64,000 nt of DNA, taken from positions 124,001 to 188,000 of the forward strand of contig NZ_FCOB02000006.1 of NCBI RefSeq assembly GCF_001545075.1. The letters are read 5' to 3'. Below the pieces are notes generated by a model. The model was not told where the DNA came from. It made no database searches and saw only the letters and a list, made by a program, of their open reading frames with translations. Below, piece by piece: positions 51,628-59,788 of this stretch (positions within the stretch are counted from its first letter, which is position 1; each line of letters begins with the position of its first letter). The stretch comes from Caballeronia ptereochthonis. GTDB taxonomy: Bacteria > Pseudomonadota > Gammaproteobacteria > Burkholderiales > Burkholderiaceae. Position numbers and translations under genes: made by a program.

Positions 51628-52797
51628 ATGACTCAAACACCGCGGCCGTTTCTGCCTTTCGTGAAGCCTGAAATCGACGAAGAGACCATCCAGGGCGTCG
51701 TCGAGGTGCTCCGCTCCGGCTGGATCACGACCGGCCCGCAGAATCAGCAGTTCGAGGCCGAGCTGTCGGCATTCGTGGGCGGGCGCCCGGTGCGCGCCTT
51801 CAACTCCGGCACCTGCACGATGGAGATCGGCCTGCGCATCGCGGGCGTGGGCCCCGGCGACGAAGTCATCACCACGCCGATGACCTGGGTCTCGACGGCC
51901 AACGTGATCCTCGAAGTGGGCGCGACGCCGGTGTTCGTCGACATCGATCCGCTCACGCGCAACATGGATCTGAACCTGCTCGAACGCGCGATCACCCCGC
52001 GCACCAGGGCCATCATGCCGGTCTATCTGGCGGGCGTGCCCGTCGACATCGACCGGCTCTACGAGATCGCGCGCGCCCACGGGCTGCGCGTGATCGAGGA
52101 CGCCGCGCAGGCGTTCGGCTCGACCTGGAAAGGCAAGCGCATCGGCGCGCTCGGCGACATCGTGTCGTTCAGCTTCCACGCGAACAAGAACCTGACGTCG
52201 ATCGAAGGCGGCGCGCTCGTGCTCAACGACGAGGACGAGGCCGAACTCGCGCGGAAATATCGCCTGCAGGGCATCACGCGCACGGGCTTCGACGGAATGG
52301 ACTGCGACGTGCTCGGCGGCAAGTACAACCTGACGGATGTCGCGGCGCGCGTCGGGCTCGGCCAGCTGCGTCAGATCGAGCGCTTCACCGCCAGGCGCCG
52401 GGAGCTCGCGCGCGCATACTTCGACGCGTTCGAAGGCGGCGCCGCCGTGAAGCTCGGCGTCGGCCTGCCGCCGCGGAATTTCACCGACAGCAACTGGCAC
52501 ATGTTCCAGATCGCGCTGCCCCTCGAGAAGCTCGGGCTCACGCGCGCGGAGTTCATGGCGCAGATGAAGGAGCGTGGCATCGGCACGGGCGTGCACTATC
52601 CGGCGCTGCATCTGTTCACGCTGTATCGCGCGCGCGGCTTCAAGGAAGGCATGTTCCCGCACGCGGAGCGTTACGGCGCGTCGACGGTCACGCTGCCGCT
52701 CTTCACGCTGATGAGCACGGACGATGTCGCTCATGTCGTCAGATCGATCGACGAGATCTGCGAGCAGTTCGTGAACAACGGAAAACACAGCGGCTAA
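51628..52797 (+). CDS. arnB: UDP-4-amino-4-deoxy-L-arabinose aminotransferase
   Basis: This is a 389-residue DegT/DnrJ/EryC1-family PLP aminotransferase making UDP-L-Ara4N from the 4-keto sugar with glutamate. PLP Lys187 lies in SFSFHANKNLTSIEGG. PMTWVSTANVIL and EDAAQAFGS bind cofactor. Length is normal (E. coli 379-385). It lies 74 bases after the SMR gene and 23 before arnC. Confidence 0.94.
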   Translation: MTQTPRPFLPFVKPEIDEETIQGVVEVLRSGWITTGPQNQQFEAELSAFVGGRPVRAFNSGTCTMEIGLRIAGVGPGDEVITTPMTWVSTANVILEVGATPVFVDIDPLTRNMDLNLLERAITPRTRAIMPVYLAGVPVDIDRLYEIARAHGLRVIEDAAQAFGSTWKGKRIGALGDIVSFSFHANKNLTSIEGGALVLNDEDEAELARKYRLQGITRTGFDGMDCDVLGGKYNLTDVAARVGLGQLRQIERFTARRRELARAYFDAFEGGAAVKLGVGLPPRNFTDSNWHMFQIALPLEKLGLTRAEFMAQMKERGIGTGVHYPALHLFTLYRARGFKEGMFPHAERYGASTVTLPLFTLMSTDDVAHVVRSIDEICEQFVNNGKHSG

Positions 52798-52820
52798 CCC
52801 GCAAGGACAATCAGCGCAAC

Positions 52821-53858
52821 ATGAGTCATTTGGATTTTCCGGCGACGTCTCCCGAGCTTTCGGTGATCATCCCGGTGTACAACGAGGAAGCCGGCCTCGC
52901 TGCCCTGTTCGAGCGCCTGTATCCGGCGCTCGATGCGCTCGACACGTCGTACGAGGTGATCTTCATCAACGACGGCAGCCGGGACAAATCGGCCGCGCTG
53001 CTCGCGCAGCAGTTCCGCGTGCGGCCCGACACCACGCGGGTCATTCTGCTGAACGGCAATTACGGTCAGCACATGGCGATCCTCGCGGGCTTCGAGCAAT
53101 CGCGCGGCGAGATCGTCGTGACGCTCGACGCCGACCTGCAGAACCCGCCCGAGGAGATCGGCAAGCTCGTCGCCAAGATGCGCGAAGGCTACGACTACGT
53201 CGGCACGATTCGCCAGCAGCGTCAGGACAGCCTGTGGCGCAAGAAGGCGTCGCGCGCGATGAACCGCCTGCGCGAGCGCATCACGAAGATTCGCATGACC
53301 GACCAGGGCTGCATGCTGCGCGCCTACAGCCGGCACATCATCGACACGATCAACCGCTGCGGCGAGATCAACACGTTCATTCCCGCGCTCGCGTACACGT
53401 TCGCTCAGAACCCGATCGAAGTGGACGTCGCGCACGAGGAGCGCTTCGCGGGCGAATCGAAGTACTCGCTCTACAGCCTCATCCGCCTGAACTTCGATCT
53501 CGTCACTGGCTTCTCGGTCGTGCCGCTGCAATGGCTGTCGTTCATCGGCGTGATCCTGTCGGTCGGCTCGGCGGGCCTGTTCCTGCTGCTGTTGATTCGC
53601 CGCTTCATGTTCGGCGCGGAAGTCCAGGGTGTGTTCACCCTGTTCGCCATCACGTTCTTCATGCTCGGCGTGATCATCTTCGCGCTCGGGCTGCTCGGCG
53701 AGTACATCGGGCGCATCTATCAGCAGGTGCGCGCGCGGCCCCGCTATCTCGTGCAGACGATCCTCGAGCAGCGCGACGGCCTGCCGGCCGCGATCAAGCC
53801 GCTTCAGACGCCGGCGCAGCAAGTGGCGATCGTCACCCGCGAGGATGACGGCCGATGA
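52821..53858 (+). CDS. arnC: Undecaprenyl-phosphate 4-deoxy-4-formamido-L-arabinose transferase
   Basis: This is a 345-residue family 2 glycosyltransferase with a cytoplasmic catalytic domain (IIPVYNEEAGLAALF, then VVTLDADLQNPPEE with the DxD) and two C-terminal membrane helices (about 235-300). It attaches formyl-L-Ara4N to undecaprenyl phosphate. The stop overlaps the next start by four bases (ATGA). Confidence 0.94.
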   Translation: MSHLDFPATSPELSVIIPVYNEEAGLAALFERLYPALDALDTSYEVIFINDGSRDKSAALLAQQFRVRPDTTRVILLNGNYGQHMAILAGFEQSRGEIVVTLDADLQNPPEEIGKLVAKMREGYDYVGTIRQQRQDSLWRKKASRAMNRLRERITKIRMTDQGCMLRAYSRHIIDTINRCGEINTFIPALAYTFAQNPIEVDVAHEERFAGESKYSLYSLIRLNFDLVTGFSVVPLQWLSFIGVILSVGSAGLFLLLLIRRFMFGAEVQGVFTLFAITFFMLGVIIFALGLLGEYIGRIYQQVRARPRYLVQTILEQRDGLPAAIKPLQTPAQQVAIVTREDDGR

Positions 53859-54841
53859 AGCCGCGCGCAGTCGTCTTCGCGTATCACAACGTCGGGGTGC
53901 GCTGTCTGCAGGTGCTGCTCGCGCGTGGCGTGGATGTCGCGCTCGTCGTCACGCACGAGGACAGCGCGAGCGAGAACATCTGGTTCGGCAGCGTCGCGCG
54001 GGTGGCGGCGGAACACGGCATCGAAACGATCACGCCGGCCGATCCGAAGTCGCCCGAACTCTACGATGCGGTCGAACAGATCGCGCCGGACTTCATCTTC
54101 TCGTTCTATTACCGGCACATGCTGCCGGTTGCGCTGCTCTCGCTCGCGAGGCGCGGCGCGTACAACATGCACGGCTCGCTCCTGCCGAAGTATCGCGGAC
54201 GGGTGCCGACCAACTGGGCGGTGCTCAACGGCGAGACCGAGACCGGCGCGACGCTGCACGAAATGGCCGAGAAGCCCGACGCGGGCGCGATCCTCGCGCA
54301 GACGCCGGTGCCCATCCTTCCCGACGACACTGCGGCGCTCGTCTTCGACAAGACCGTCGTCGCCGCCGAGCAGACGCTCTGGCGCGTGCTGCCCGCGTTG
54401 CTCGCGGGCGAGGCGCCGCATCTGCCCAACGATCTCGCCTCCGGCAGCTACTACGGCGGGCGCAAGCCGGAAGACGGCCGCATCGACTGGTCGCAGCCGG
54501 CGCAGCACGTCTACAACCTGATTCGCGCGGTGGCGCCCCCCTATCCGGGCGCGTTCACGGACATCGGCGCGGACCGCTTCATCGTCGCGCGGGCGCGGCT
54601 CGTACCCGAAATGGGCGCACCCGGCGTTTCTCCGGAAAGACTCGGTGAGCTGCGGGGTTTGCCGCCGGGCCTAAGGGTGACGGATAATGCGCTGTTTGGC
54701 GTCTGCGGCGATGGCCGCGTCATCGCCATTCACGAATTGCGCCATCGGCCGCTGAATGCCGAAGCGCAGCCCGTGGGCGACGAGCGCTCCGTCGATCCCG
54801 CCGAATTCGGCCGAATCATTCAATCCTCTCGTCATTCATGA
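53855..54841 (+). CDS. UDP-L-Ara4N formyltransferase (ArnA N-terminal half as separate protein)
   Basis: This is a 328-residue protein homologous to the formyltransferase domain of bifunctional ArnA. The catalytic Asn104, His106 and Asp142 (YNMHGSLLPKYRGR, EKPDAGAI) correspond to the E. coli triad 102/104/140. It formylates UDP-L-Ara4N using 10-formyl-tetrahydrofolate. In enterics this is fused to the decarboxylase; here the decarboxylase is the next gene, overlapping by four bases, so stoichiometry is kept by translational coupling. Confidence 0.93.
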   Translation: MKPRAVVFAYHNVGVRCLQVLLARGVDVALVVTHEDSASENIWFGSVARVAAEHGIETITPADPKSPELYDAVEQIAPDFIFSFYYRHMLPVALLSLARRGAYNMHGSLLPKYRGRVPTNWAVLNGETETGATLHEMAEKPDAGAILAQTPVPILPDDTAALVFDKTVVAAEQTLWRVLPALLAGEAPHLPNDLASGSYYGGRKPEDGRIDWSQPAQHVYNLIRAVAPPYPGAFTDIGADRFIVARARLVPEMGAPGVSPERLGELRGLPPGLRVTDNALFGVCGDGRVIAIHELRHRPLNAEAQPVGDERSVDPAEFGRIIQSSRHS

Positions 54842-55884
54842 AAAAAGTTCTGATCCTGGGTGTCAACGGCTTCATCGGCCATCACCTGTCCAAGCGCATC
54901 CTCGAAACGACCGACTGGGAAGTCTTCGGGATGGACATGCAAACCGATCGCCTGGGCGACCTCGCGAATCACGAGCGGATGCACTTCTTCGAAGGCGACA
55001 TCACCATCAACAAGGAGTGGGTCGAGTATCACGTCAAGAAATGCGACGTGATCCTGCCGCTCGTCGCGATCGCCACGCCCGCGACCTACGTGAAGCAGCC
55101 GCTGCGCGTGTTCGAACTCGACTTCGAGGCGAATCTGCCGATCGTTCGCTCGGCCGTGAAGTACGGCAAGCATCTGGTGTTTCCGTCGACCTCCGAGGTG
55201 TACGGCATGTGCACCGACGAGCAGTTCGATCCGGAGAACTCCGTGCTCTCCTACGGCCCGATCAACAAGCCGCGCTGGATCTACGCATGCTCGAAGCAGC
55301 TGATGGATCGCGTGATCTGGGGCTACGGCATGGAGGGCCTCAACTTCACCCTCTTCCGTCCGTTCAACTGGATCGGGCCGGGCCTCGACTCGATCTACAC
55401 GCCGAAGGAAGGTTCGTCGCGCGTGGTGACGCAGTTCCTCGGGCACATCGTGCGCGGCGAGAATATCAGCCTCGTCGACGGCGGCGCGCAGAAGCGCGCG
55501 TTCACCGACATCGACGACGGCATCGGCGCGCTGATGAAGATCATCGAGAACAAGGGCGGCGTCGCGTCGGGCAAGATCTACAACATCGGCAACCCGAAGA
55601 ACAACTTCTCGGTGCGCGAGCTCGCGAACAAGATGCTCGCGCTCGCGAACGAGTTCCCCGAGTACGCGGACAGCGCGAAGAAGGTGCAGCTCGTCGAGAC
55701 CTCGTCGGGCGCGTACTACGGCGCGGGCTATCAGGACGTGCAGAACCGCGTGCCGAAGATCGACAACACGATGCAGGAGCTCGGCTGGGCCCCGCAGGCC
55801 ACGATGGACGACGCGCTGCGCAAGATCTTCGAAGCGTACCGCGCGCACGTGGGCGAGGCTCGCAAGCTCGTCGAGCAGTCGTAA
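54838..55884 (+). CDS. arnA: UDP-glucuronic acid decarboxylase (ArnA C-terminal half as separate protein)
   Basis: This 348-residue short-chain-dehydrogenase-fold enzyme oxidatively decarboxylates UDP-glucuronate to the 4-keto pentose used by ArnB. The NAD motif GVNGFIGHHL has Gly8, Gly11 and Gly14. The active-site residues Ser119 (PSTSEVYG) and Tyr149/Lys153 (WIYACSKQ) fit. The start overlaps the formyltransferase gene (ATGA). The gene name is used for the decarboxylase half only. Confidence 0.93.
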   Translation: MKKVLILGVNGFIGHHLSKRILETTDWEVFGMDMQTDRLGDLANHERMHFFEGDITINKEWVEYHVKKCDVILPLVAIATPATYVKQPLRVFELDFEANLPIVRSAVKYGKHLVFPSTSEVYGMCTDEQFDPENSVLSYGPINKPRWIYACSKQLMDRVIWGYGMEGLNFTLFRPFNWIGPGLDSIYTPKEGSSRVVTQFLGHIVRGENISLVDGGAQKRAFTDIDDGIGALMKIIENKGGVASGKIYNIGNPKNNFSVRELANKMLALANEFPEYADSAKKVQLVETSSGAYYGAGYQDVQNRVPKIDNTMQELGWAPQATMDDALRKIFEAYRAHVGEARKLVEQS

Positions 55885-55894
55885 CGAGGCGCGC

Positions 55895-56791
55895 GTGGCC
55901 CGCATCGTTCTCAAGATCGACGTCGACACGCTGCGCGGCACGCGCGAAGGCGTGCCCAATCTCGGGCGTCTGCTCGACAAGTACAGCGCCCGCGCGACCT
56001 TCCTCTTCAGCCTCGGCCCCGATCACACGGGCTGGGCGCTGCGGCGCGTGTTCCGGCCGGGGTTTCTCAAGAAGGTGTCGCGCACCTCGGTGGTCGAGCA
56101 TTACGGCGTGAAGACGCTCATGTACGGCGTGCTGCTGCCGGGCCCGGACATCGGCCGCGAAGCCGTGTCCGAAATGCGCGCGATCCACGAAGCCGGCTTC
56201 GAATGCGGCATCCACACGTGGGATCACGTGTACTGGCAGGACAACGTGCGCGCGCGCGACCGCGACTGGACCGTCGCGCAGATGCAGCAGAGCCACGCGC
56301 GCTTCATCGAGATCTTCGGTGCGCCGCCCGTCACGCACGGCGCCGCCGGCTGGCAGATGAACGGCTACGCCTTCGAGCAGATCGACGCCTGGGGCATGCG
56401 CTACGCCTCCGACGGGCGCGGCCATACGCCATACATTCCGGTGCTCGACGGCCGCACGCTGAACCACATCCAGATGCCGACCACCCTGCCGACGCTCGAC
56501 GAAATCCTCGGCGTGGACGGCGTCGACGAGCGCAACGTCGCGGCACACCTTTTACGCCACACGGCGGACAATCCGCACGATCAGGTCTTCACGCTGCATG
56601 CCGAGCTCGAAGGCCAGAAGCTCGCGCCGGTGTTCGAACAACTGCTCGCCGGCTGGCGCGCGCAGGGACACAGCTTCGCCACGATGGGCGATTACCATGC
56701 GGCGCTGGACCGCGCGACGCTGCCCACGTACCCTGTCACGTGGGGCGAGATTCCGGGCCGCGCGGGCGAACTGATCGTCCAGCCGGGCTGA
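55895..56791 (+). CDS. arnD: 4-deoxy-4-formamido-L-arabinose-phosphoundecaprenol deformylase
   Basis: This 298-residue polysaccharide-deacetylase (NodB) fold protein removes the formyl group on the lipid carrier before ArnT transfer. It starts with GTG, ten bases after the decarboxylase stop. LKIDVDTLRGTREGVPNL is the family opening with the metal Asp. HTWDHVYWQD provides His ligands, and GAAGWQMNGYAFE is ArnD-specific. It is the last arn gene. Confidence 0.92.
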   Translation: MARIVLKIDVDTLRGTREGVPNLGRLLDKYSARATFLFSLGPDHTGWALRRVFRPGFLKKVSRTSVVEHYGVKTLMYGVLLPGPDIGREAVSEMRAIHEAGFECGIHTWDHVYWQDNVRARDRDWTVAQMQQSHARFIEIFGAPPVTHGAAGWQMNGYAFEQIDAWGMRYASDGRGHTPYIPVLDGRTLNHIQMPTTLPTLDEILGVDGVDERNVAAHLLRHTADNPHDQVFTLHAELEGQKLAPVFEQLLAGWRAQGHSFATMGDYHAALDRATLPTYPVTWGEIPGRAGELIVQPG

Positions 56792-56877
56792 AAGCGCGCA
56801 CCGCGTGGCGGTTCGCGGTCTCGTCGCCGCATCGCATCATTTCTCACCGACAAACCACAACAACCGGAGAAACCTTC

Positions 56878-57339
56878 GTGTCAGTCGCTGTCGACCAGCC
56901 CGTTCCCGACTTCACCGCACCCGCGACGGGTGGCGAGTTCACCCTGTCCTCCCTGCGCGGCACGAAGGTCGTGCTCTTCTTCTACCCGAAGGACAACACG
57001 CCGGGCTGCACGACCGAAAGCCTGCAATTTCGCGACCACTACGACCAGTTCAAGGCGGTCGGCGCGGAAGTCGTCGGCATCTCGCGCGACAGCGTGAAGT
57101 CGCACGACAATTTCAAGGCCAAGCTCGAGCTGCCCTACACGCTCGTTTCGGACGCCGACGAAGCCATCTGCTCGCTCTTCGATGTCATCAAAATGAAGAA
57201 GATGTATGGCAAGGAAGTGCGCGGCGTCGAGCGCTCGACCTTTCTCATCGACGCCAAAGGCGTGCTTCGGCGCGAGTTCCGCGGCGTCAAGGTGCCGGGC
57301 CACGTGGAGGCGATCGTCGAGGCTGTACAAGCCATTTGA
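56878..57339 (+). CDS. bcp: Thiol peroxidase Bcp / PrxQ
   Basis: This is a 153-residue peroxiredoxin reducing hydroperoxides in the cytoplasm. The peroxidatic Cys44 lies in PKDNTPGCTTES. The usual PrxQ resolving Cys five residues later is missing (Leu); the only other Cys is Cys98 (DADEAICSLF). It may therefore use a 1-Cys mechanism or Cys98 as an alternative resolving residue. The start is GTG at 56878, with CCGGAG upstream. It follows arnD by 86 bases without a terminator. Confidence 0.93.
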   Translation: MSVAVDQPVPDFTAPATGGEFTLSSLRGTKVVLFFYPKDNTPGCTTESLQFRDHYDQFKAVGAEVVGISRDSVKSHDNFKAKLELPYTLVSDADEAICSLFDVIKMKKMYGKEVRGVERSTFLIDAKGVLRREFRGVKVPGHVEAIVEAVQAI

Positions 57340-57358
57340 GGCACGTTATATTGGTCCG

Positions 57359-57520
57359 CAATGAGCGCCTGTCTACCCCCTTCCATTTTCCTCAGCGCGA
57401 GCCGCCGTACGCCTTTCGGCGCGGTCGGCATGGACCCGGGCTATGTGGAGACGGCACGGCGCAGGCGCTCTGAAAGAGAAGTCAGCCGCTGGTTCCGGTA
57501 GTCGGAACAGCGGCTTTTTT
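57359..57520 (+). ncRNA. Candidate structured small RNA
   Basis: GAGCGCCTG (57363-57371) is the exact reverse complement of CAGGCGCTC (57462-57470), closing a 108-base domain. Inside it an 11-bp stem at 57401-57429 (GCCGCCG and CGCC with GGCG, CGG and CGGC) has a TTTC loop and small bulges. A rho-independent terminator follows at 57484-57520. A TATATT -10 lies at 57347-57352, but its -35 (CTGTAC, spacer 18) is weak. It matches no RNA family I recognise: it lacks the SRP, 6S, TPP and cobalamin motifs. It could be a free sRNA or an attenuating leader of the PhoH gene. Confidence 0.45.
57484..57520 (+). terminator. Terminator upstream of the PIN-PhoH gene
   Basis: AGCCGCTGGTTCCG pairs with CGGAACAGCGGCT (one bulged G), followed by TTTTTTATTT. 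No gene ends just before it, which argues for a short transcript from the 57.35 kb region. Confidence 0.85.
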
Positions 57521-57740
57521 ATTTGGCGTCGCACAAAGGCCACGTTTTCCCGGGCCCGCGCGCGACGACCGGTGTAAGCAACCCCCAAGGAGCAGATCGA
57601 AACCTAGGCGAACCGGCGTTTTCGACAATGAAGCGCGCCACCGGGCGCAAACTGCGGCACGCGTATCGCTTCGAGGGCGTACGGGCAGGATGCGACAGGC
57701 GGCGCACGATACACGACCCGATTCCTTTCGAGGGAACACC

Positions 57741-59591
57741 ATGCCTTTGCCTACCGCCCCGGCCAAGCTCGGCCATCTCCTTCCGTCCGACGAGTACAAG
57801 GCCAAAGCCCGGCCTTCGAAACAGTCGAAGAAGCCCGCGGCGGCGAGCGACAACGACGCCTATGACGCTGTCGAGACCGTCGCCGCCGAGCGTCCCGCCG
57901 CGGCGAACGCCGCGCATACGCTCCGCTCGATCGCGAGCGAGGTGCTGACCCAGATTCCGGCCGAACCGCATGTGGAAGCGGTCGTGCCGCCGCCCAGGCC
58001 GGGCACCGTGCCGACGCGCGGCCGAAAATCGAAGCAGACGGCGGCGCTCCTGCAGCCGGTGCCGGGCGCGCGTTCGACTCAGGACGAAGTCGAAGCGCGC
58101 ACCGAGCGCGCCGAAACTCCCGTGGCGCCCGCCCCGGCCGCCGTCAGGGAAACACGCGCCCAGAACAAGCGCCGCCAGCGCACGCCGGCCGAAGCCGAAT
58201 TGCGCAAGCTCTTCGTGCTCGACACCAACGTGCTGATGCACGACCCGAGTTCGCTGTTCCGCTTCGAGGAGCACGACGTCTATCTGCCGATGATGACGTT
58301 GGAGGAACTCGACAACCACAAGAAGGGCATGTCGGAAGTGGCGCGCAACGCGCGTCAGGTGAGCCGCACGCTGGATGCGCTCGTCGCGCACGCGGGCAAG
58401 ATGTCGGAAGGCATTCCGCTGTCGTCGCAAGGCAACCGCGATGCGCTCGGCCGCCTCTACTTCCAGACGACGCTCACCGACATCGAGCCCGTCGAGGGCC
58501 TGCCCGTCGGCAAGGCGGACAACCAGATTCTCGGCGTCGTGCGCGCGCTGCAGAAGGAGCGCCCGGACCGTCAGGTCGTGCTGGTGTCGAAAGACATCAA
58601 CATGCGCATCAAGGCGCACGCGCTCGGCCTGCCCGCCGAGGATTACTTCAACGATCAGGTTCTCGAGGACCAGGACCTGCTCTACTCGGGCGTGCGCGCG
58701 CTGCCGCAGGACTTCTGGACCAAGCACGCGAAGGGCATGGAGAGCTGGCAGGACACGAAAACCGGCGCGACGTACTACCGCGTGACCGGACCGCTGTGCC
58801 CGTCGATGCTCGTCAACGAGTTCGTGTATCTGGAGCCGCAGAACGGCGAGCCGTCGTTCCACGCGGTCGTGCGCGAGCTGAACGGCAAGACCGCGCTGCT
58901 GCAGACGCTGCGCGACTACGGCCATCACAAGAACAACGTGTGGGGCATCACGGCGCGCAACCGCGAGCAGAACTTCGCGCTCAACCTGCTGATGAACCCG
59001 GAAGTCGATTTCGTCACGCTGCTCGGTCAGGCCGGCACCGGCAAGACGCTGATGGCGCTCGCGGCCGGCCTCGCGCAAGTGCTCGACGACAAGCGCTACA
59101 ACGAGATCATCGTGACGCGCGCGACGGTTCCGGTCGGCGAGGACATCGGCTTTCTGCCCGGCACCGAGGAAGAAAAGATGCAGCCGTGGATGGGCGCCTT
59201 CGACGACAACCTCGAAGTGCTCCAGAAAACCGACGATGCCGCCGGCGAATGGGGCCGCGCCGCGACGCAGGAGCTGATCCGCTCGCGCCTGAAGGTGAAG
59301 AGCATGAACTTCATGCGCGGACGCACGTTCGTCGACAAGTACGTGATCATCGACGAGGCGCAGAACCTGACGCCGAAGCAGATGAAGACGCTCGTCACGC
59401 GCGCGGGCCCGGGCACCAAGATCGTGTGCCTCGGCAACATCGCGCAGATCGACACGCCTTATCTGACCGAAGGCAGTTCGGGTCTCACCTACGTCGTCGA
59501 TCGCTTCAAGGGCTGGACGCACAGCGGCCACGTGACGCTCGCACGCGGCGAGCGCTCGCGTCTCGCCGACTACGCTTCCGACATCCTGTAA
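57741..59591 (+). CDS. PIN-domain and PhoH-type ATPase fusion protein (PhoH2 class)
   Basis: This is a 616-residue protein. Residues 1-150 are low-complexity (Ala/Pro/Glu/Lys). A PIN nuclease domain follows, from about 155 to 300, with the first catalytic Asp161 in LFVLDTNVLMHDP. The C-terminal PhoH NTPase (about 385-610) has GQAGTGKT and IIDEAQN. PhoH2 proteins are RNA helicase-nucleases. M. tuberculosis PhoH2 is about 430 residues, so the N-terminal tail is an addition. The start at 57741 has GAGGG upstream. It is a single gene between two terminators. Confidence 0.92.
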   Translation: MPLPTAPAKLGHLLPSDEYKAKARPSKQSKKPAAASDNDAYDAVETVAAERPAAANAAHTLRSIASEVLTQIPAEPHVEAVVPPPRPGTVPTRGRKSKQTAALLQPVPGARSTQDEVEARTERAETPVAPAPAAVRETRAQNKRRQRTPAEAELRKLFVLDTNVLMHDPSSLFRFEEHDVYLPMMTLEELDNHKKGMSEVARNARQVSRTLDALVAHAGKMSEGIPLSSQGNRDALGRLYFQTTLTDIEPVEGLPVGKADNQILGVVRALQKERPDRQVVLVSKDINMRIKAHALGLPAEDYFNDQVLEDQDLLYSGVRALPQDFWTKHAKGMESWQDTKTGATYYRVTGPLCPSMLVNEFVYLEPQNGEPSFHAVVRELNGKTALLQTLRDYGHHKNNVWGITARNREQNFALNLLMNPEVDFVTLLGQAGTGKTLMALAAGLAQVLDDKRYNEIIVTRATVPVGEDIGFLPGTEEEKMQPWMGAFDDNLEVLQKTDDAAGEWGRAATQELIRSRLKVKSMNFMRGRTFVDKYVIIDEAQNLTPKQMKTLVTRAGPGTKIVCLGNIAQIDTPYLTEGSSGLTYVVDRFKGWTHSGHVTLARGERSRLADYASDIL

Positions 59592-59616
59592 GCGCACGGC
59601 GTTCGTCGCACGACAG

Positions 59617-59652
59617 CGGCCCGGCGGGGCGATCCGCCGGGCCGTTTTTTTC
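59617..59652 (+). terminator. Terminator of the PIN-PhoH gene
   Basis: CGGCCCGGCGG pairs with CCGCCGGGCCG and is followed by seven T. Confidence 0.9.
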
Positions 59653-59714
59653 GTCTGAACGTTCCGTCGGGGCAACAGTTACGGCGCAAACTTCATGTAA
59701 AACCTGAAGACATC

Positions 59715-59744
59715 TTGCCGCACGCCCGTTCGGCGGGCTAGTAT
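59715..59744 (+). promoter_or_regulatory. Predicted promoter of the NlpC/P60 lipoprotein gene
   Basis: TTGCCG (-35) and TAGTAT (-10) have an 18-base spacer that itself contains the small dyad GCCCG-TTCGG-CGGGC. The predicted start lies near 59751. Confidence 0.5.
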
Positions 59745-59788
59745 CGGCACACTGCCCATCCTTGGCGAGATCTCGCTCGCCTCTTGCA

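Larger units (their letters stand above)
57340..57740. other. Intergenic region bcp / PIN-PhoH gene
   Basis: This 401-base gap contains the candidate structured RNA 57359-57520 with its terminator. The remaining 220 bases before the PhoH start show no further recognisable element. A 46-codon open frame from 57361 overlaps the terminator hairpin and has no ribosome binding site. Confidence 0.5.

Noticed and set aside
57361-57501. 46-codon open frame as a small protein gene
   Set aside because: It has no ribosome binding site, ends inside the terminator hairpin and overlaps the paired RNA stems, which explain the sequence better.
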